Shown piece by piece: positions 1 through 8,949 of a DNA stretch of 64,000 bases; within the stretch, counting starts at the first letter, position 1; each line of letters opens with the position of its first letter. Below the pieces are notes generated by a model. That model searched no databases, was not told the DNA's origin, and saw nothing but the letters and a program-made list of their open reading frames with translations. This DNA is from an uncultured Oscillospiraceae bacterium (GTDB lineage: Bacteria > Bacillota > Clostridia > Oscillospirales > Ruminococcaceae), in the NCBI GenBank assembly GCA_934464775.1, contig CAKSKG010000003.1, positions 103,729-167,728 of the forward strand, in the 5' to 3' direction. A program made the position numbers and the translations under genes.

Positions 1-1079
1 TCGATTATATCCTCGGGAATGTTCATTCTGTCTGCCATATCGCTTAGGGACATGAATGCGGAAACCTCGTAGCAGTTGTTTCCGAGGTCGGTGAATGAAT
101 GATCTACCTCGTCGCTTTCGTCATAGATCTCACCAACAAGCTCCTCCATGATATCTTCCATTGTTACGATACCGCAGGTACCGCCGTACTGGTCGTTTAC
201 CACGGCGATGTGCTGTTTTGTTCGCTGCATTTCACGGAGTGCCTCGGATATGAGCATAAATTCCGTGAAATGAAGCGGCTTCTGTATTATGGATTCGATG
301 CTGTGTACATCATTATTGTTAAGTATAAGTCTGAAAAAATCCTTTTCTGTGATTATTCCGATGATGTTATCTATCGTCTGGTCATAAACGGGCATACGTG
401 AATAGCCCTCGGAAATGAATTTGTCCCGAACCTCGGCTATGTCGGAGTCTTTGTCAACTGCGCAAACACGGACACGGGGGACAAGTATCTGTTCAACGGT
501 TTTTTCATCGAATTCCAGCGCACTTTTAACAAGATCACTTTCCTGTTCTTCAAGCACGCCCTCTTCTTCGATCTCGTTGATGATGTATTTCAGCTCGTCC
601 TCCGTAACGCTGGGCTGAGCTGCGGACTTGTTCATTTTCGATACTGCCTTTTTCAGAAGCATGAACACAGCTGATACAGGTGTAAGTATCCAGATCAGGA
701 AGTTGAGTGGACCGCAGAAAGCAAGAGACAGCTTTTCTGGTATTTCTTTTGCGATAGATTTGGGAAGTATCTCGCCGAATATAAGTACAAGCACCGTAAG
801 CACCGCAGTGGATATTCCCACGCCTGCCTGACCGAACAGCTCGGTGAAGATTATCGTGCCCAGTGATGCGGACAGAATGTTTACGATGTTGTTTCCCACA
901 AGTATAGTTGTGAGGGTCTTGTCAAAATTCTCGGCGATCTTCAATGCCCGTGCTGCTTTTTTGTTTCCTTTGTCGGCTTCGTGCCTGAGACGGATCTTGT
1001 TAACTGTTGAGAACGCTGTTTCCGATGCCGAAAAGAAAGCCGACATCAGAAGCAGCACGGCTATGGCTGCATATTCCAT
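1..1079 (-). CDS. CNNM/CorC-type membrane protein with DUF21 and CBS domains, 3' end outside the window
   Basis: About 359 codons are visible and the reading frame runs off the left edge. The start is the ATG at 1079, with GAAAGG about 12 nt upstream. The protein opens with a hydrophobic helix containing SASETAFS, the usual start of DUF21 (CNNM) membrane domains. More membrane segments follow, with FGEILPKSIAKE around residue 100. A CBS-domain pair begins near residue 195 (ILVPRVRV, YSRMPVYD, GIVTMEDI). The family (HlyC/CorC, Bacillus YhdP/YqhB) is linked to Mg2+ efflux or homeostasis; the old name hemolysin is misleading. A C-terminal CorC_HlyC domain would lie beyond the window. Substrate not determinable here. 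Confidence 0.88.
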   Translation of the reverse strand, partial: MEYAAIAVLLLMSAFFSASETAFSTVNKIRLRHEADKGNKKAARALKIAENFDKTLTTILVGNNIVNILSASLGTIIFTELFGQAGVGISTAVLTVLVLIFGEILPKSIAKEIPEKLSLAFCGPLNFLIWILTPVSAVFMLLKKAVSKMNKSAAQPSVTEDELKYIINEIEEEGVLEEQESDLVKSALEFDEKTVEQILVPRVRVCAVDKDSDIAEVRDKFISEGYSRMPVYDQTIDNIIGIITEKDFFRLILNNNDVHSIESIIQKPLHFTEFMLISEALREMQRTKQHIAVVNDQYGGTCGIVTMEDIMEELVGEIYDESDEVDHSFTDLGNNCYEVSAFMSLSDMADRMNIPEDII

Positions 1080-1191
1080 ATAGATTTATAACCTTTCAAT
1101 AAATAATATTTTGATTTAAAAAAGTGATTTATTTTTTTCTGTGTGTAAAAATGCTCTTTATCCTGTCGATCAGACGATGCAGGAGATCCCT

Positions 1192-3306
1192 TCATTTGTG
1201 TACCTTGCGCACCTTTACTTTTACTGACTTGCGGTTCTTTGATTCTTCCGCACGGCGGTAAGCACGTTCGATAAAATAATCCTGACAGCTGAGCTTAGGC
1301 TGTGCTGCGGCTTCCTCGTCAACAAGACTGCGGTAAACATAGGTGCCGTCCGAAAGCTGGACTCTTGCCTTAACGTTGTCCGCAAGCATGGTATTGAAAA
1401 TGTCAAGAATTTCCTTTCTGATCCTTTGGTCATAGACAGGCGCTGCGACCTCAACACGTCTGATAGTGTTTCTCGTCATGAAGTCGGCGGAGGATATGTA
1501 CAGCTTGGTACGCTCACCCTTGCCGAAGATGTATATTCTGGAATGCTCCAGATAACGTCCAACAACGCTTCTGACAGTGATGTTTTCTGTGCAGCCCTTG
1601 ATGCCTGCCACCAGGCAGCATATGCCTCTTATCACCATTTCGATCTTTACGCCTGCGCAGGAAGCCTCAACAAGCTTATCAATAAGCACCTTGTCGGTGA
1701 GGGAATTCAGCTTCAGACCGATGTATGCGTCCTCGCCCTGCTCCGCAGCGGCTATCTCTCCGTCAATAAGAGCTATTATCTTGTTGCGGAGGCTTAGAGG
1801 AGCAACAAGCAGGTACTGTGTATTTTCCACAAGATTGCCGATAGACAGTGCATTGAAAACCGTTCCTGCTTCCGCACCGATGTTCATATCGGAGGTCATC
1901 AGCGAAAGGTCAGTGTAGAGCGCAGATGTTTTTTCATTGTAGTTTCCCGTTCCTATCTGCGTGATATACTGAACGCCGTCACGGGTCTTTCTTGTGATAA
2001 GCAGCAGCTTTGAATGAACCTTGAGGTTCTGGGGACCGTACATAACTGTGCAGCCGGATTCTTCCAGCAGCTTGGACCAGCCTATATTGTTTTCCTCATC
2101 AAAGCGTGCACGCAGTTCTACCAGAACGAAAACTTCTTTGCCGTTTTCCGCCGCATTTATAAGCGCTTCGACTATCTTTGAGTTTGAAGCCACACGGTAA
2201 AGAGTTATCTTTATGGAAACTACCTCGGGGTCGGAAGCCGCTTCATTCAGCAGTGCAATAAACGGCTTGATGCTCTCGTAAGGATAGGAAAGCAGAAGAT
2301 CTCTGCGAAGTATCTGGGGGATAAGCTTTGCATTTTTGTCGAAATCGGGACTGTCCTGGGGCTTTGCAGGCTTGTAGAAAAGCTCGGGGTGATTTTCCTC
2401 CAGCTTTGAACGGAGCGGAAAGATAAAGGACATATCCATGGGAGTTTTGTTTACGAACACCTGATGGGGGTCAAGCTCCAGCTTGTCGCAGAGAAATTCC
2501 ACTGCGCTGTTGTTGAAGCCGTTCATAAGCTCAAGACGGACGGGGGAGAGCTTTTTGCGCTTTTTCAGCAGCTCTTCCATTACGTCACGGAGGTCAACAT
2601 CATGATCGTAAAGCGCCTCTTCCATGTTGATATCGGCATTTCTTGTGACACGGATAACGGTCTTGTCGATGATCTTGTAATTCTCAAAAACCGATTCCGC
2701 AAAATGCAGGATTATATCCTCCGCCAGCATAAAGCGTATCTTTGTTTTGTAGGGGAAGAATATCATTCGCTGGAAGCTGCCGCTTGCGGGAATGATTCCC
2801 ATTTTAACGGAATTTTTCGCTTCAAGGTGAGCGGCGATATATGTTCCCTTGTTGGTAAGAAAGGGGAACGGGTGACGCTTATCAACGACCTGTGGGCTGA
2901 TAAGCGGTCTTATCTCCGTATTGAAATATACTGCAAGATATTCCTCGTCCTCGGGGGAAAGGTTGGAAAAATCCACCTGCTCTATCCCGAATTCGTTAAG
3001 ATCGGACATGATATCCTTGTATGCCTTGTCTCTTTCGGGGATAAGCTCCGCAACACGCTTGTAAACAGCTTCAAGCTGCTCCGATGCGGTCATTCCCGTT
3101 TTGTTATCCTTGGCAGAGCTGTTCACAAGGGTCTGGTCATAAAGCGAACCTACACGTATCATGAAAAACTCATCAAGATTTGTCTGATATATTGATGAAA
3201 AAAGCAGACGCTCGCCCAGCGGCACGGTCTTATCCATTGCTTCTTCCAGAACACGTTCATTGAATTTGAGCCAGCTAAGCTCACGGTTGTCATAGCAGTT
3301 GTACAT
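1192..3306 (-). CDS. ppk1: Polyphosphate kinase 1
   Basis: PPK1 reversibly polymerises ATP gamma-phosphate into polyphosphate. The 704-residue protein starts at 3306 (MYNCYDNRELSWLKFNERVL), the typical PPK1 N-terminus; an in-frame ATG at 3336 has no ribosome binding site, while AAAGG precedes 3306. The phospholipase-D-like catalytic half carries the two expected histidine motifs, KVHSKLLLI and HSRIYIFGKG, the former holding the phosphorylated histidine of the family. The SSADFMTRN segment near the end is also family-typical. The C-terminal tail is lysine/arginine-rich. The gene has its own promoter and is separated from ligA by 122 nt. A two-domain PPK2 lies 12 kb away, so both polyP kinase families are encoded in this window. 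Confidence 0.96.
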   Translation of the reverse strand: MYNCYDNRELSWLKFNERVLEEAMDKTVPLGERLLFSSIYQTNLDEFFMIRVGSLYDQTLVNSSAKDNKTGMTASEQLEAVYKRVAELIPERDKAYKDIMSDLNEFGIEQVDFSNLSPEDEEYLAVYFNTEIRPLISPQVVDKRHPFPFLTNKGTYIAAHLEAKNSVKMGIIPASGSFQRMIFFPYKTKIRFMLAEDIILHFAESVFENYKIIDKTVIRVTRNADINMEEALYDHDVDLRDVMEELLKKRKKLSPVRLELMNGFNNSAVEFLCDKLELDPHQVFVNKTPMDMSFIFPLRSKLEENHPELFYKPAKPQDSPDFDKNAKLIPQILRRDLLLSYPYESIKPFIALLNEAASDPEVVSIKITLYRVASNSKIVEALINAAENGKEVFVLVELRARFDEENNIGWSKLLEESGCTVMYGPQNLKVHSKLLLITRKTRDGVQYITQIGTGNYNEKTSALYTDLSLMTSDMNIGAEAGTVFNALSIGNLVENTQYLLVAPLSLRNKIIALIDGEIAAAEQGEDAYIGLKLNSLTDKVLIDKLVEASCAGVKIEMVIRGICCLVAGIKGCTENITVRSVVGRYLEHSRIYIFGKGERTKLYISSADFMTRNTIRRVEVAAPVYDQRIRKEILDIFNTMLADNVKARVQLSDGTYVYRSLVDEEAAAQPKLSCQDYFIERAYRRAEESKNRKSVKVKVRKVHK

Positions 3307-3358
3307 CTGACAGCACACCTTTCGTATTTTCGGCATTTATATGCACAATATTATAAAT

Positions 3359-3387
3359 ATTATAAGGTGAACCCTTTAAAAAGTCAA
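3359..3387 (-). promoter_or_regulatory. Predicted sigma-A promoter of ppk1
   Basis: Read on the minus strand: -35 TTGACT (3387-3382), 17-bp spacer, -10 TATAAT (3364-3359). Transcription would begin near 3352, about 46 nt before the chosen ppk1 start. The near-consensus match makes this a confident prediction. Confidence 0.8.
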
Positions 3388-3428
3388 GTGATTTTACAGT
3401 AATATTACCTTAGGCGCTGATAAGTGCT

Positions 3429-5402
3429 TCACTTAGTCATTTCGATGAGACGAGCCTCGTCGATTATTTCAAGACCAAGCTCCTGCGCCTTTGTCAGCTT
3501 GCTTCCGGCTTCTTCGCCTGCAACAACGTAGGTCGTCTTTTTGGAGACGGAGGAAGCCGCCTTGCCGCCGAATTTTTCAATGAGAGCCTTTGCTTCGTCA
3601 CGCTTCATTGTTGGCAGCGTTCCTGTAATAACAAAGGTCATGCCCTCAAATCTGCGGTCATCGGAAACGTGGGAGCTGTATTCCATTTTTACCCCTGCCG
3701 CTTTCAGCTGGGATATAAGATCACGGAAGTGGCTCTCACGGAATGCGGACACCACGTTTTCACTCATTATATCGCCGAAGCCCTCTATTGAAGCAATATC
3801 CTCGGCAGAAGCGTCCATTATTTTATCAATGCTGCCGAATTTGTCGCAGAGAAGCTTTGCGGCGGCAGCTCCGACGTTTCTTATGCCGATAGCGAATATA
3901 ACTCTGTCAAGGGGCTGATCCTTTGATCTTTCAATGGCATTCAGCAGATTGTCCGCCGATTTTTCTCCCATTCTTTCAAGCGTCATAAGGCGTTCTTTTG
4001 TCAGCGAATAAATGTCAGCCGCATTTTTGATAAGTCCTGCGTCCAGCAGTGATGTTACTGCGGCAGGACCCATTCCGTCAATGTTCATAGCACCCTTTGA
4101 AGCAAAATGGATTATGTTTCTCCGCTGCTGTGCGGGACATTCCACATTGGGACATCTCAGCGCCGCTTCGTCCTCCCAGCGGACAGCCTTTGTTCCGCAT
4201 ACGGGACAGTATTCGGGGAGAGTATAGGGCACCGAATCATCGGCATGACAGACGGAACGCAGCACCTCGGGGATTATTTCTCCTGCCTTGCGGACAACGA
4301 TCCTGTCGCCGATGCGGATATCCTTTTCGGTGATAAATTCCTGATTGTGCAGCACCGCACGGCTTACAGCAGTTCCCGCAAGAGTTATCGTATCAAATAC
4401 GGCAACGGGGGTTATTGCTCCCGTTCTGCCCACATTTACTTCTATCTCACGGAGAGTCGTTTCCTTTTCCTCGGGAGGATATTTATATGCAACTGCCCAT
4501 TTCGGCACCTTTGCGGTAGCTCCCAACGCTTCACGCTGGGCAAAGGAATTCACCTTGATTACAGCACCGTCGATATCGAATGTGAATTCGCTGCGCTTTT
4601 CGCCGATGTATTTTATTCTTTCGGCAGCCTCCGCCGCAGTTTTTACGGTCTTATATTCGGGGATAACCCTGAATCCCTGCTCGGAAAGATATTTCAGCGA
4701 TTGTTCGTGCGAGGTAAGCTCATGCCCCTCTATCTGCTGAACGTTGAAAACGAAAATATCCAGCTTTCGTGAAGCGGCGATCTTTGGGTCTTTCTGACGT
4801 AGAGAGCCTGCGGCGGCGTTTCTCGGATTCTTGAAAACCTGCTCGCCCTCGTTTTCCTGCTGTTCGGTAAGCTCCTCAAAGCTTTTCAGCGGCATATATA
4901 CCTCGCCTCTTACTTCAAGAAAGGGTATAGCCTCTTTCAGCTTCAGAGGTATCGAACGTATAGTGCGCAGGTTTGCCGTAACATCTTCGCCCACAAAGCC
5001 GTCGCCTCTTGTTGAGCCGCGGACAAACTCGCCGTTTCGGTATTCAAGTGAAACGGAAAGACCGTCTATTTTCGGCTCGACAACAAATTCGGCATCGTTC
5101 AGCTCTTTCAGACAGTCCGTGATAAATTCGGAAGCCTGCTCCGTTGAAAAAACATCACGGAGAGAACCCATCTGAACAGTATGTGTAACCTTTTCAAATG
5201 TATTGAGAGCTTCGCCGCCCACACGCTGGGAGGGTGAATTGGGGTCAGCAAACTGGGGATTTTCTTCCTCCAGCTTTATCAGCTCCTGCATCATCATATC
5301 ATATTCATAGTCGCTGATAGTGGGATCGTCGAGAACATAATAGCTGTGATTGTGCTTTTCAAGCTCGGCTCGGAGCTGTTTTATTCTTTCTTCGGGATTC
5401 AT
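3429..5402 (-). CDS. ligA: NAD-dependent DNA ligase
   Basis: LigA seals nicks during replication and repair using NAD+. The 657-residue protein has the full bacterial layout: an N-terminal Ia helix pair (HNHSYYVLDD), the adenylation domain with the nucleophilic lysine K111 in EPKIDGLS, the OB fold, a four-cysteine zinc finger (CPVCG ... CPNVECPAQ), HhH repeats (GIRNVGAAAAKLL, IASIEGFGDI) and a C-terminal BRCT domain (FVITGTLPTMKRDEAKALIE). Length is normal. It is the last gene of a minus-strand run birA-Nudix-dagK-ligA, with 21 nt to the upstream kinase gene. No second ligase was seen in the window. Confidence 0.98.
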   Translation of the reverse strand: MNPEERIKQLRAELEKHNHSYYVLDDPTISDYEYDMMMQELIKLEEENPQFADPNSPSQRVGGEALNTFEKVTHTVQMGSLRDVFSTEQASEFITDCLKELNDAEFVVEPKIDGLSVSLEYRNGEFVRGSTRGDGFVGEDVTANLRTIRSIPLKLKEAIPFLEVRGEVYMPLKSFEELTEQQENEGEQVFKNPRNAAAGSLRQKDPKIAASRKLDIFVFNVQQIEGHELTSHEQSLKYLSEQGFRVIPEYKTVKTAAEAAERIKYIGEKRSEFTFDIDGAVIKVNSFAQREALGATAKVPKWAVAYKYPPEEKETTLREIEVNVGRTGAITPVAVFDTITLAGTAVSRAVLHNQEFITEKDIRIGDRIVVRKAGEIIPEVLRSVCHADDSVPYTLPEYCPVCGTKAVRWEDEAALRCPNVECPAQQRRNIIHFASKGAMNIDGMGPAAVTSLLDAGLIKNAADIYSLTKERLMTLERMGEKSADNLLNAIERSKDQPLDRVIFAIGIRNVGAAAAKLLCDKFGSIDKIMDASAEDIASIEGFGDIMSENVVSAFRESHFRDLISQLKAAGVKMEYSSHVSDDRRFEGMTFVITGTLPTMKRDEAKALIEKFGGKAASSVSKKTTYVVAGEEAGSKLTKAQELGLEIIDEARLIEMTK

Positions 5403-5423
5403 AATAAAGATTCCTTTCGGGTA

Positions 5424-6350
5424 TTATTCGGATATTTCGGGTGTTTCTATTGTGACCCTGTTCCTGCCCGAATAAACATTTACTGCGCAGTGTCGGTTGT
5501 CGATAGTCACATTTTTGTGGTTTCCGCCGAACTCACCGTCAATAGTCCATGCAACTTCTTCTTGCGACTCAAACTCAAAATGATTTGATTTAAAATAGTA
5601 TATATACGGCGATGAGAAATCATGCCTTAAAAGTGAATTTATTATCTGCTGAAGCTCGATAAAGGTTTTGGGACGGCGTATCAGAAGTCCCTCGAATATG
5701 CCGTCATCAAGCCATACATCTGTCCCCGCAAGACCTTTTATTCCGCCTACGGACATTGAATTGGCTATCATTCCGAAAATAAAATCGTCCTCGATAACAA
5801 CATCGTCATATTTCACTTTAAGATGATAGGTCTGATTTATTTCCTGCTGGGCTTTGAGAGCGCCGATAACATAGGCAAGAACGCCGAAGGAATTTTTCAG
5901 CTGCTGATCGGTGCCGTAGCTTACCGATGTGAAAACTCCGAATGCCGCAACATATGTGAAATATTCATCACCGAAGGAACCTATATCCACTGCAACGGGC
6001 AGCGATTCAACGATAGTCTGTGCAGCCTTTGGCATATCCTTCGGTATTCCGAGAGTTGAGGCAAAATCATTCATTGTTCCTGCGGGGATATAGCCCAGAT
6101 TTTTCTTGCAGCCAAGCTCCATGAATGCACGGATAGCCTCGTTCAGCGTGCCGTCGCCGCCGCTGCATACGATAACATCAAAGTCCTTTTCACGTTCAAT
6201 GATGTATCTGTATGCGTCAAGCTGTGCCTGTGTTGGGTGAACCGTGACCTCGTAGCCTGCCTTTGTGAATATATCGGTTATTTGGAGCAGATGATGTCCT
6301 ATCTGTCCTTTTCCCGAACGCGGATTAAAAACGAAAAGCATTTTATTCAT
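5424..6350 (-). CDS. Diacylglycerol/sphingosine kinase-like lipid kinase (YegS/BmrU family)
   Basis: The 308-residue protein begins with FVFNPRSGKGQ and has the nucleotide-binding GGDGTLNEA motif (residues 64-72), the two signatures of the DAGK catalytic superfamily. The C-terminal beta-sandwich follows, with IDGEFGG near residue 285, as in DagK and YegS. Such enzymes phosphorylate diacylglycerol or related lipids at the membrane surface, recycling lipid released during envelope polymer synthesis. No membrane segment is seen, as expected for this soluble family. It lies 55 nt after the Nudix gene and 21 nt before ligA, probably on the same transcript. Substrate is inferred from family only. 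Confidence 0.88.
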   Translation of the reverse strand: MNKMLFVFNPRSGKGQIGHHLLQITDIFTKAGYEVTVHPTQAQLDAYRYIIEREKDFDVIVCSGGDGTLNEAIRAFMELGCKKNLGYIPAGTMNDFASTLGIPKDMPKAAQTIVESLPVAVDIGSFGDEYFTYVAAFGVFTSVSYGTDQQLKNSFGVLAYVIGALKAQQEINQTYHLKVKYDDVVIEDDFIFGMIANSMSVGGIKGLAGTDVWLDDGIFEGLLIRRPKTFIELQQIINSLLRHDFSSPYIYYFKSNHFEFESQEEVAWTIDGEFGGNHKNVTIDNRHCAVNVYSGRNRVTIETPEISE

Positions 6351-6405
6351 ATGTCAGCACCTCTTATAAAAATAAAGAAAGTAAAATTAAAAGTATAATA
6401 TGATC

Positions 6406-6918
6406 TTATTCGGAAAGCCCCGTTATTTCAAGATATTTTTTATATATGGGGAACATGGTATTGCCCGGTTTATCGGGAAAAATTTTTTCGGGAGCAGCTT
6501 TGGCATCGACCCATTCGGCAAAGTCCACTTCATCTGAAAGCGTAAAGTCGCATTTCTTTGCGAATGCAATGAATCCGTGCATCAGCAGCCCTTTTTTATC
6601 ATACCAGTATGTTCCTGCGTATTCAAGCCGTTCGGCGGTTATGCCAAGCTCTTCCTTTACCTCACGCAGAGCATTTTCCTCCGCAGTCTCATTTGGAGTG
6701 ATATATCCCGAAACAAAATTTGCGTGCTTTGAGGACATATAATCCTGACGGAGCAGTGCAATCTCATTGTATTCATTTGCAACCAAGGTTATGGTGCAGC
6801 AGGGAAATGTATCGAACCAATATGTGCCGCAGCTGTCGCAAAACGGAACATCTCCGTCATCTCCTGCGGCTTTTGCGATAAGCTTTCTTCCGCACTGCGG
6901 ACAATAAATATAGTGCAT
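6406..6918 (-). CDS. Nudix hydrolase with N-terminal zinc ribbon (NudC-like)
   Basis: The 170-residue protein has a four-cysteine zinc ribbon at its N-terminus (C6, C9, C27, C30) followed by a complete Nudix box from G71 to I93 (GX5EX7REVKEELGI). This arrangement is that of NADH pyrophosphatases (NudC) and related nucleotide-diphosphate hydrolases, but the protein is shorter than classical NudC (about 260 residues) and lacks its N-terminal domain. It may hydrolyse NAD(H), an ADP-sugar or another nucleotide. It lies 9 nt after birA and 55 nt before the lipid kinase gene. Reaction class is secure; substrate is not. Confidence 0.85.
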   Translation of the reverse strand: MHYIYCPQCGRKLIAKAAGDDGDVPFCDSCGTYWFDTFPCCTITLVANEYNEIALLRQDYMSSKHANFVSGYITPNETAEENALREVKEELGITAERLEYAGTYWYDKKGLLMHGFIAFAKKCDFTLSDEVDFAEWVDAKAAPEKIFPDKPGNTMFPIYKKYLEITGLSE

Positions 6919-6927
6919 GGCTTCTCC

Positions 6928-7911
6928 TTATTTCAGTCTGAGACTTATCTCGCCCGATGATACGGCTTTTTCCGTTCCGTCGGGGAGAGTCACAAGCAGG
7001 CGGCAGTCATCATCTATTCCTGTTACATGAGCCTCCTGTGTTGTTCCGCCGTTTATGAGGATAACGTCCTTTCCGATAACTATTGAACGCTTGCGGTAAT
7101 CTTCAAGATAGGATTTGCTTTCAAGATTCCTGTAATATTCAAAGAAGCGCTTTATCACCTCTGCCGCAATACGGCTTCGTGCATCGGTAACGTCCTCGTC
7201 CTCGCCGAAAACACCGTCTGCAATATTTGCAAGCTCACCCTTGAAGCCGCCCTCGGGAGCCTTAACGTTTATGCCGATGCCAAGCACGGCATAATCAAGT
7301 CCGCCGCCCTCCATTCCGAAAGCCGCTTCGGTAAGTATACCGCATATCTTTTTTCCGTCTATGAAAACATCGTTGACCCATTTTATTCCCGTTTTTCTGC
7401 CCGATACGGCTTCAACAGCCTCTGCGGTGGCAGCGGCTGCGGCAGTTGTTATCATCAGCGCCTCCGAAGCGGGGATAGAGGGGCGGAGGACAATGCTGAA
7501 ATATACTCCGCATACTTCCGAAACGAATTTTCTGTCGAATCTTCCTTTTCCGGCGGTCTGCTCCGCAGCTATCATGATAGTGCCCTCTGGTGCGCCCTTT
7601 GCAGCCATTTCCTTTAAAAGCGTATTTGTAGATGTGACGGTATGGCGGACGATAAGATGCTCCCATAACTCCTCGGGAAGATATTTTTTCACGCTCTGCT
7701 CGGAAAGCACATCGGAGCCTTCTGCAAGGCAATATCCTTTGTTGGTAACGGCATCTATCTGAAATCCCTCGGCGGTAAGCGACTTTATTGCTTTCCAGAC
7801 AGCATTTCTCGAAACGCCAAGCTCCGAAGCAATATCGGCTCCCGAAATATATTTTCCTCTGTTCTGTTCAAGAATTGCAGCGGTTTTTTCTTTGACTGTC
7901 ATTATATTCAT
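6928..7911 (-). CDS. birA: Bifunctional biotin-protein ligase / biotin repressor
   Basis: BirA attaches biotin to carboxylase subunits and, in the HTH-containing form, represses biotin genes. The N-terminus is a winged helix (GADIASELGVSRNAVWKAIK), followed by the ligase core with AGKGRFDRKF, a variant of the GRGRxGRxW biotinoyl-AMP loop, and KWVNDVF. A small C-terminal SH3-like domain completes it. Two starts are plausible: ATG 7911 (3 nt after AAGGAG) and ATG 7902 (12 nt after it). The upstream in-frame ATG at 7965 overlaps the predicted promoter and is unlikely. First gene of the run birA-Nudix-dagK-ligA. No biotin synthesis gene is visible nearby. Confidence 0.93.
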   Translation of the reverse strand: MNIMTVKEKTAAILEQNRGKYISGADIASELGVSRNAVWKAIKSLTAEGFQIDAVTNKGYCLAEGSDVLSEQSVKKYLPEELWEHLIVRHTVTSTNTLLKEMAAKGAPEGTIMIAAEQTAGKGRFDRKFVSEVCGVYFSIVLRPSIPASEALMITTAAAAATAEAVEAVSGRKTGIKWVNDVFIDGKKICGILTEAAFGMEGGGLDYAVLGIGINVKAPEGGFKGELANIADGVFGEDEDVTDARSRIAAEVIKRFFEYYRNLESKSYLEDYRKRSIVIGKDVILINGGTTQEAHVTGIDDDCRLLVTLPDGTEKAVSSGEISLRLK

Positions 7912-7944
7912 GCGCTCCTTAAAAAATGGAATATACTTAACTTT

Positions 7945-7972
7945 ATTATACCACTTTTTTCGCAATTGTCAA
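7945..7972 (-). promoter_or_regulatory. Predicted sigma-A promoter of the birA run
   Basis: On the minus strand: -35 TTGACA (7972-7967), 16-bp spacer, -10 TATAAT (7950-7945). Both hexamers are perfect consensus. The -35 hexamer is part of one arm of the inverted repeat at 7964-7985. Confidence 0.82.
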
Positions 7973-7985
7973 CCAATTGACAATT
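7964..7985. promoter_or_regulatory. Candidate operator: 9-bp inverted repeat over the birA -35 box
   Basis: Arms AATTGTCAA (7964-7972) and TTGACAATT (7977-7985) are perfect inverted copies separated by CCAA. The left arm contains the birA -35 hexamer, so a bound protein would block RNA polymerase. BirA itself, which has an HTH domain, is the obvious candidate. The spacing is much shorter than the usual 14-16 bp between BirA half-sites, so another regulator or a chance palindrome remains possible. Confidence 0.45.
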
Positions 7986-8020
7986 TCTTTGCTTACAGGT
8001 GGATAAAACCGCATATTTTG

Positions 8021-8049
8021 TTGACAGAAGCCGATTTGTGTGATATAAC
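8021..8049 (+). promoter_or_regulatory. Predicted sigma-A promoter of the AraC-family gene
   Basis: -35 TTGACA (8021-8026), 17-bp spacer, -10 TATAAC (8044-8049). Transcription would start near 8056, giving a 45-nt leader that is mostly the hairpin at 8058-8082. Confidence 0.75.
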
Positions 8050-8057
8050 ATAAAGAA

Positions 8058-8082
8058 AAAGGCACTGCATAAGAGTGCCTTT
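8058..8082 (+). promoter_or_regulatory. Leader hairpin upstream of the AraC-family gene
   Basis: AAAGGCACT (8058-8066) and AGTGCCTTT (8074-8082) form a perfect 9-bp stem with a 7-nt loop. It lies right after the predicted transcription start and 6 nt before the GGAG ribosome binding site (8089-8092). It could stabilise the 5' end or act as a weak attenuator; there is no proper T-run. Confidence 0.5.
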
Positions 8083-8100
8083 AAGATCGGAGCTGATAAA

Positions 8101-8949
8101 ATGTATTATTACGGAACATCGTCAGATGAGCCATTAAGATATTTTGCCTGCGGAAATCTTATGAGCAGGGACGGATTCGTTCACTGCCGCCGTGTGCTCA
8201 ACAGCAATGTGCTGATATTTGTACTGGAGGGAACGCTTGAAATAACCGTATCGGGCAGGGAATATTCCGTTTCCGAGGGCGAATTTATATTTCTGAAAAG
8301 CGGAGGTGAACATTTCGGTACAAAACCATCATCGGGAAATCTGTCCTATCTGTGGGTGCATTTCAAATCCGATTCCGACTGGGAATGCTTTTCGGAAGAG
8401 GAGATACGCAGCCGAAAGCTTTCCTATCTTCTGCCCGAATACGGCAGATCGGCGTCATTTCAGCGTGTGAGTATGCTTTTTCGTCAGCTTATTGATTTTT
8501 CCCGTCAGGAGAATATATATTCGGAAAAGATACTTTCCTATGCGGTGAGCCTGCTGATAATGGAGCTTACCCAGGAAGCTGTTGACACAATAAGTCAGTA
8601 CAGTGAAAATATCTCGCCTGTGGTGTCCGATGCCTCCGAATGGATAAGATCAAATTGTCACCGCAGCATATCGCTGAATGAAATAGCCGATGAATTTCAT
8701 TACAATGCGGAGTATCTTTCTTCGCTGTTCAAAAAGGAAACGGGGCTTTCACTGAAAAGCTATCTTATAAGATCAAGGATAGAGGTTGCGAAAAATCTTC
8801 TTGCAAACAATAATCTGAGCATAAAAGAAGCCGCATATTCCAGCGGCTTCAATGATGAAAAATATTTTATGAAAATGTTCAGGAAGTACGAGGGGATAAC
8901 TCCCACTCAATACAAAAATGCATTCCACCGCAGGCTGATAAACAGCTGA
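8101..8949 (+). CDS. AraC-family transcriptional regulator with N-terminal cupin domain
   Basis: The 282-residue protein has an N-terminal cupin-like sensor (SEGEFIFLKSGGEHFGTKP) and a C-terminal AraC pair of helix-turn-helix motifs: SLNEIADEFHYNAEYLSSLF near residue 190 and SIKEAAYSSGFNDEKYFMKM near residue 240. The AraC signature ends with YEGITPTQYK. Regulators of this form usually respond to a sugar and control neighbouring sugar-use genes. Its stop codon directly abuts the stop codon of the convergent GH127 gene, so L-arabinose-containing glycans are a reasonable guess for its signal. The start has GGAG 8 nt upstream. Confidence 0.92.
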   Translation: MYYYGTSSDEPLRYFACGNLMSRDGFVHCRRVLNSNVLIFVLEGTLEITVSGREYSVSEGEFIFLKSGGEHFGTKPSSGNLSYLWVHFKSDSDWECFSEEEIRSRKLSYLLPEYGRSASFQRVSMLFRQLIDFSRQENIYSEKILSYAVSLLIMELTQEAVDTISQYSENISPVVSDASEWIRSNCHRSISLNEIADEFHYNAEYLSSLFKKETGLSLKSYLIRSRIEVAKNLLANNNLSIKEAAYSSGFNDEKYFMKMFRKYEGITPTQYKNAFHRRLINS

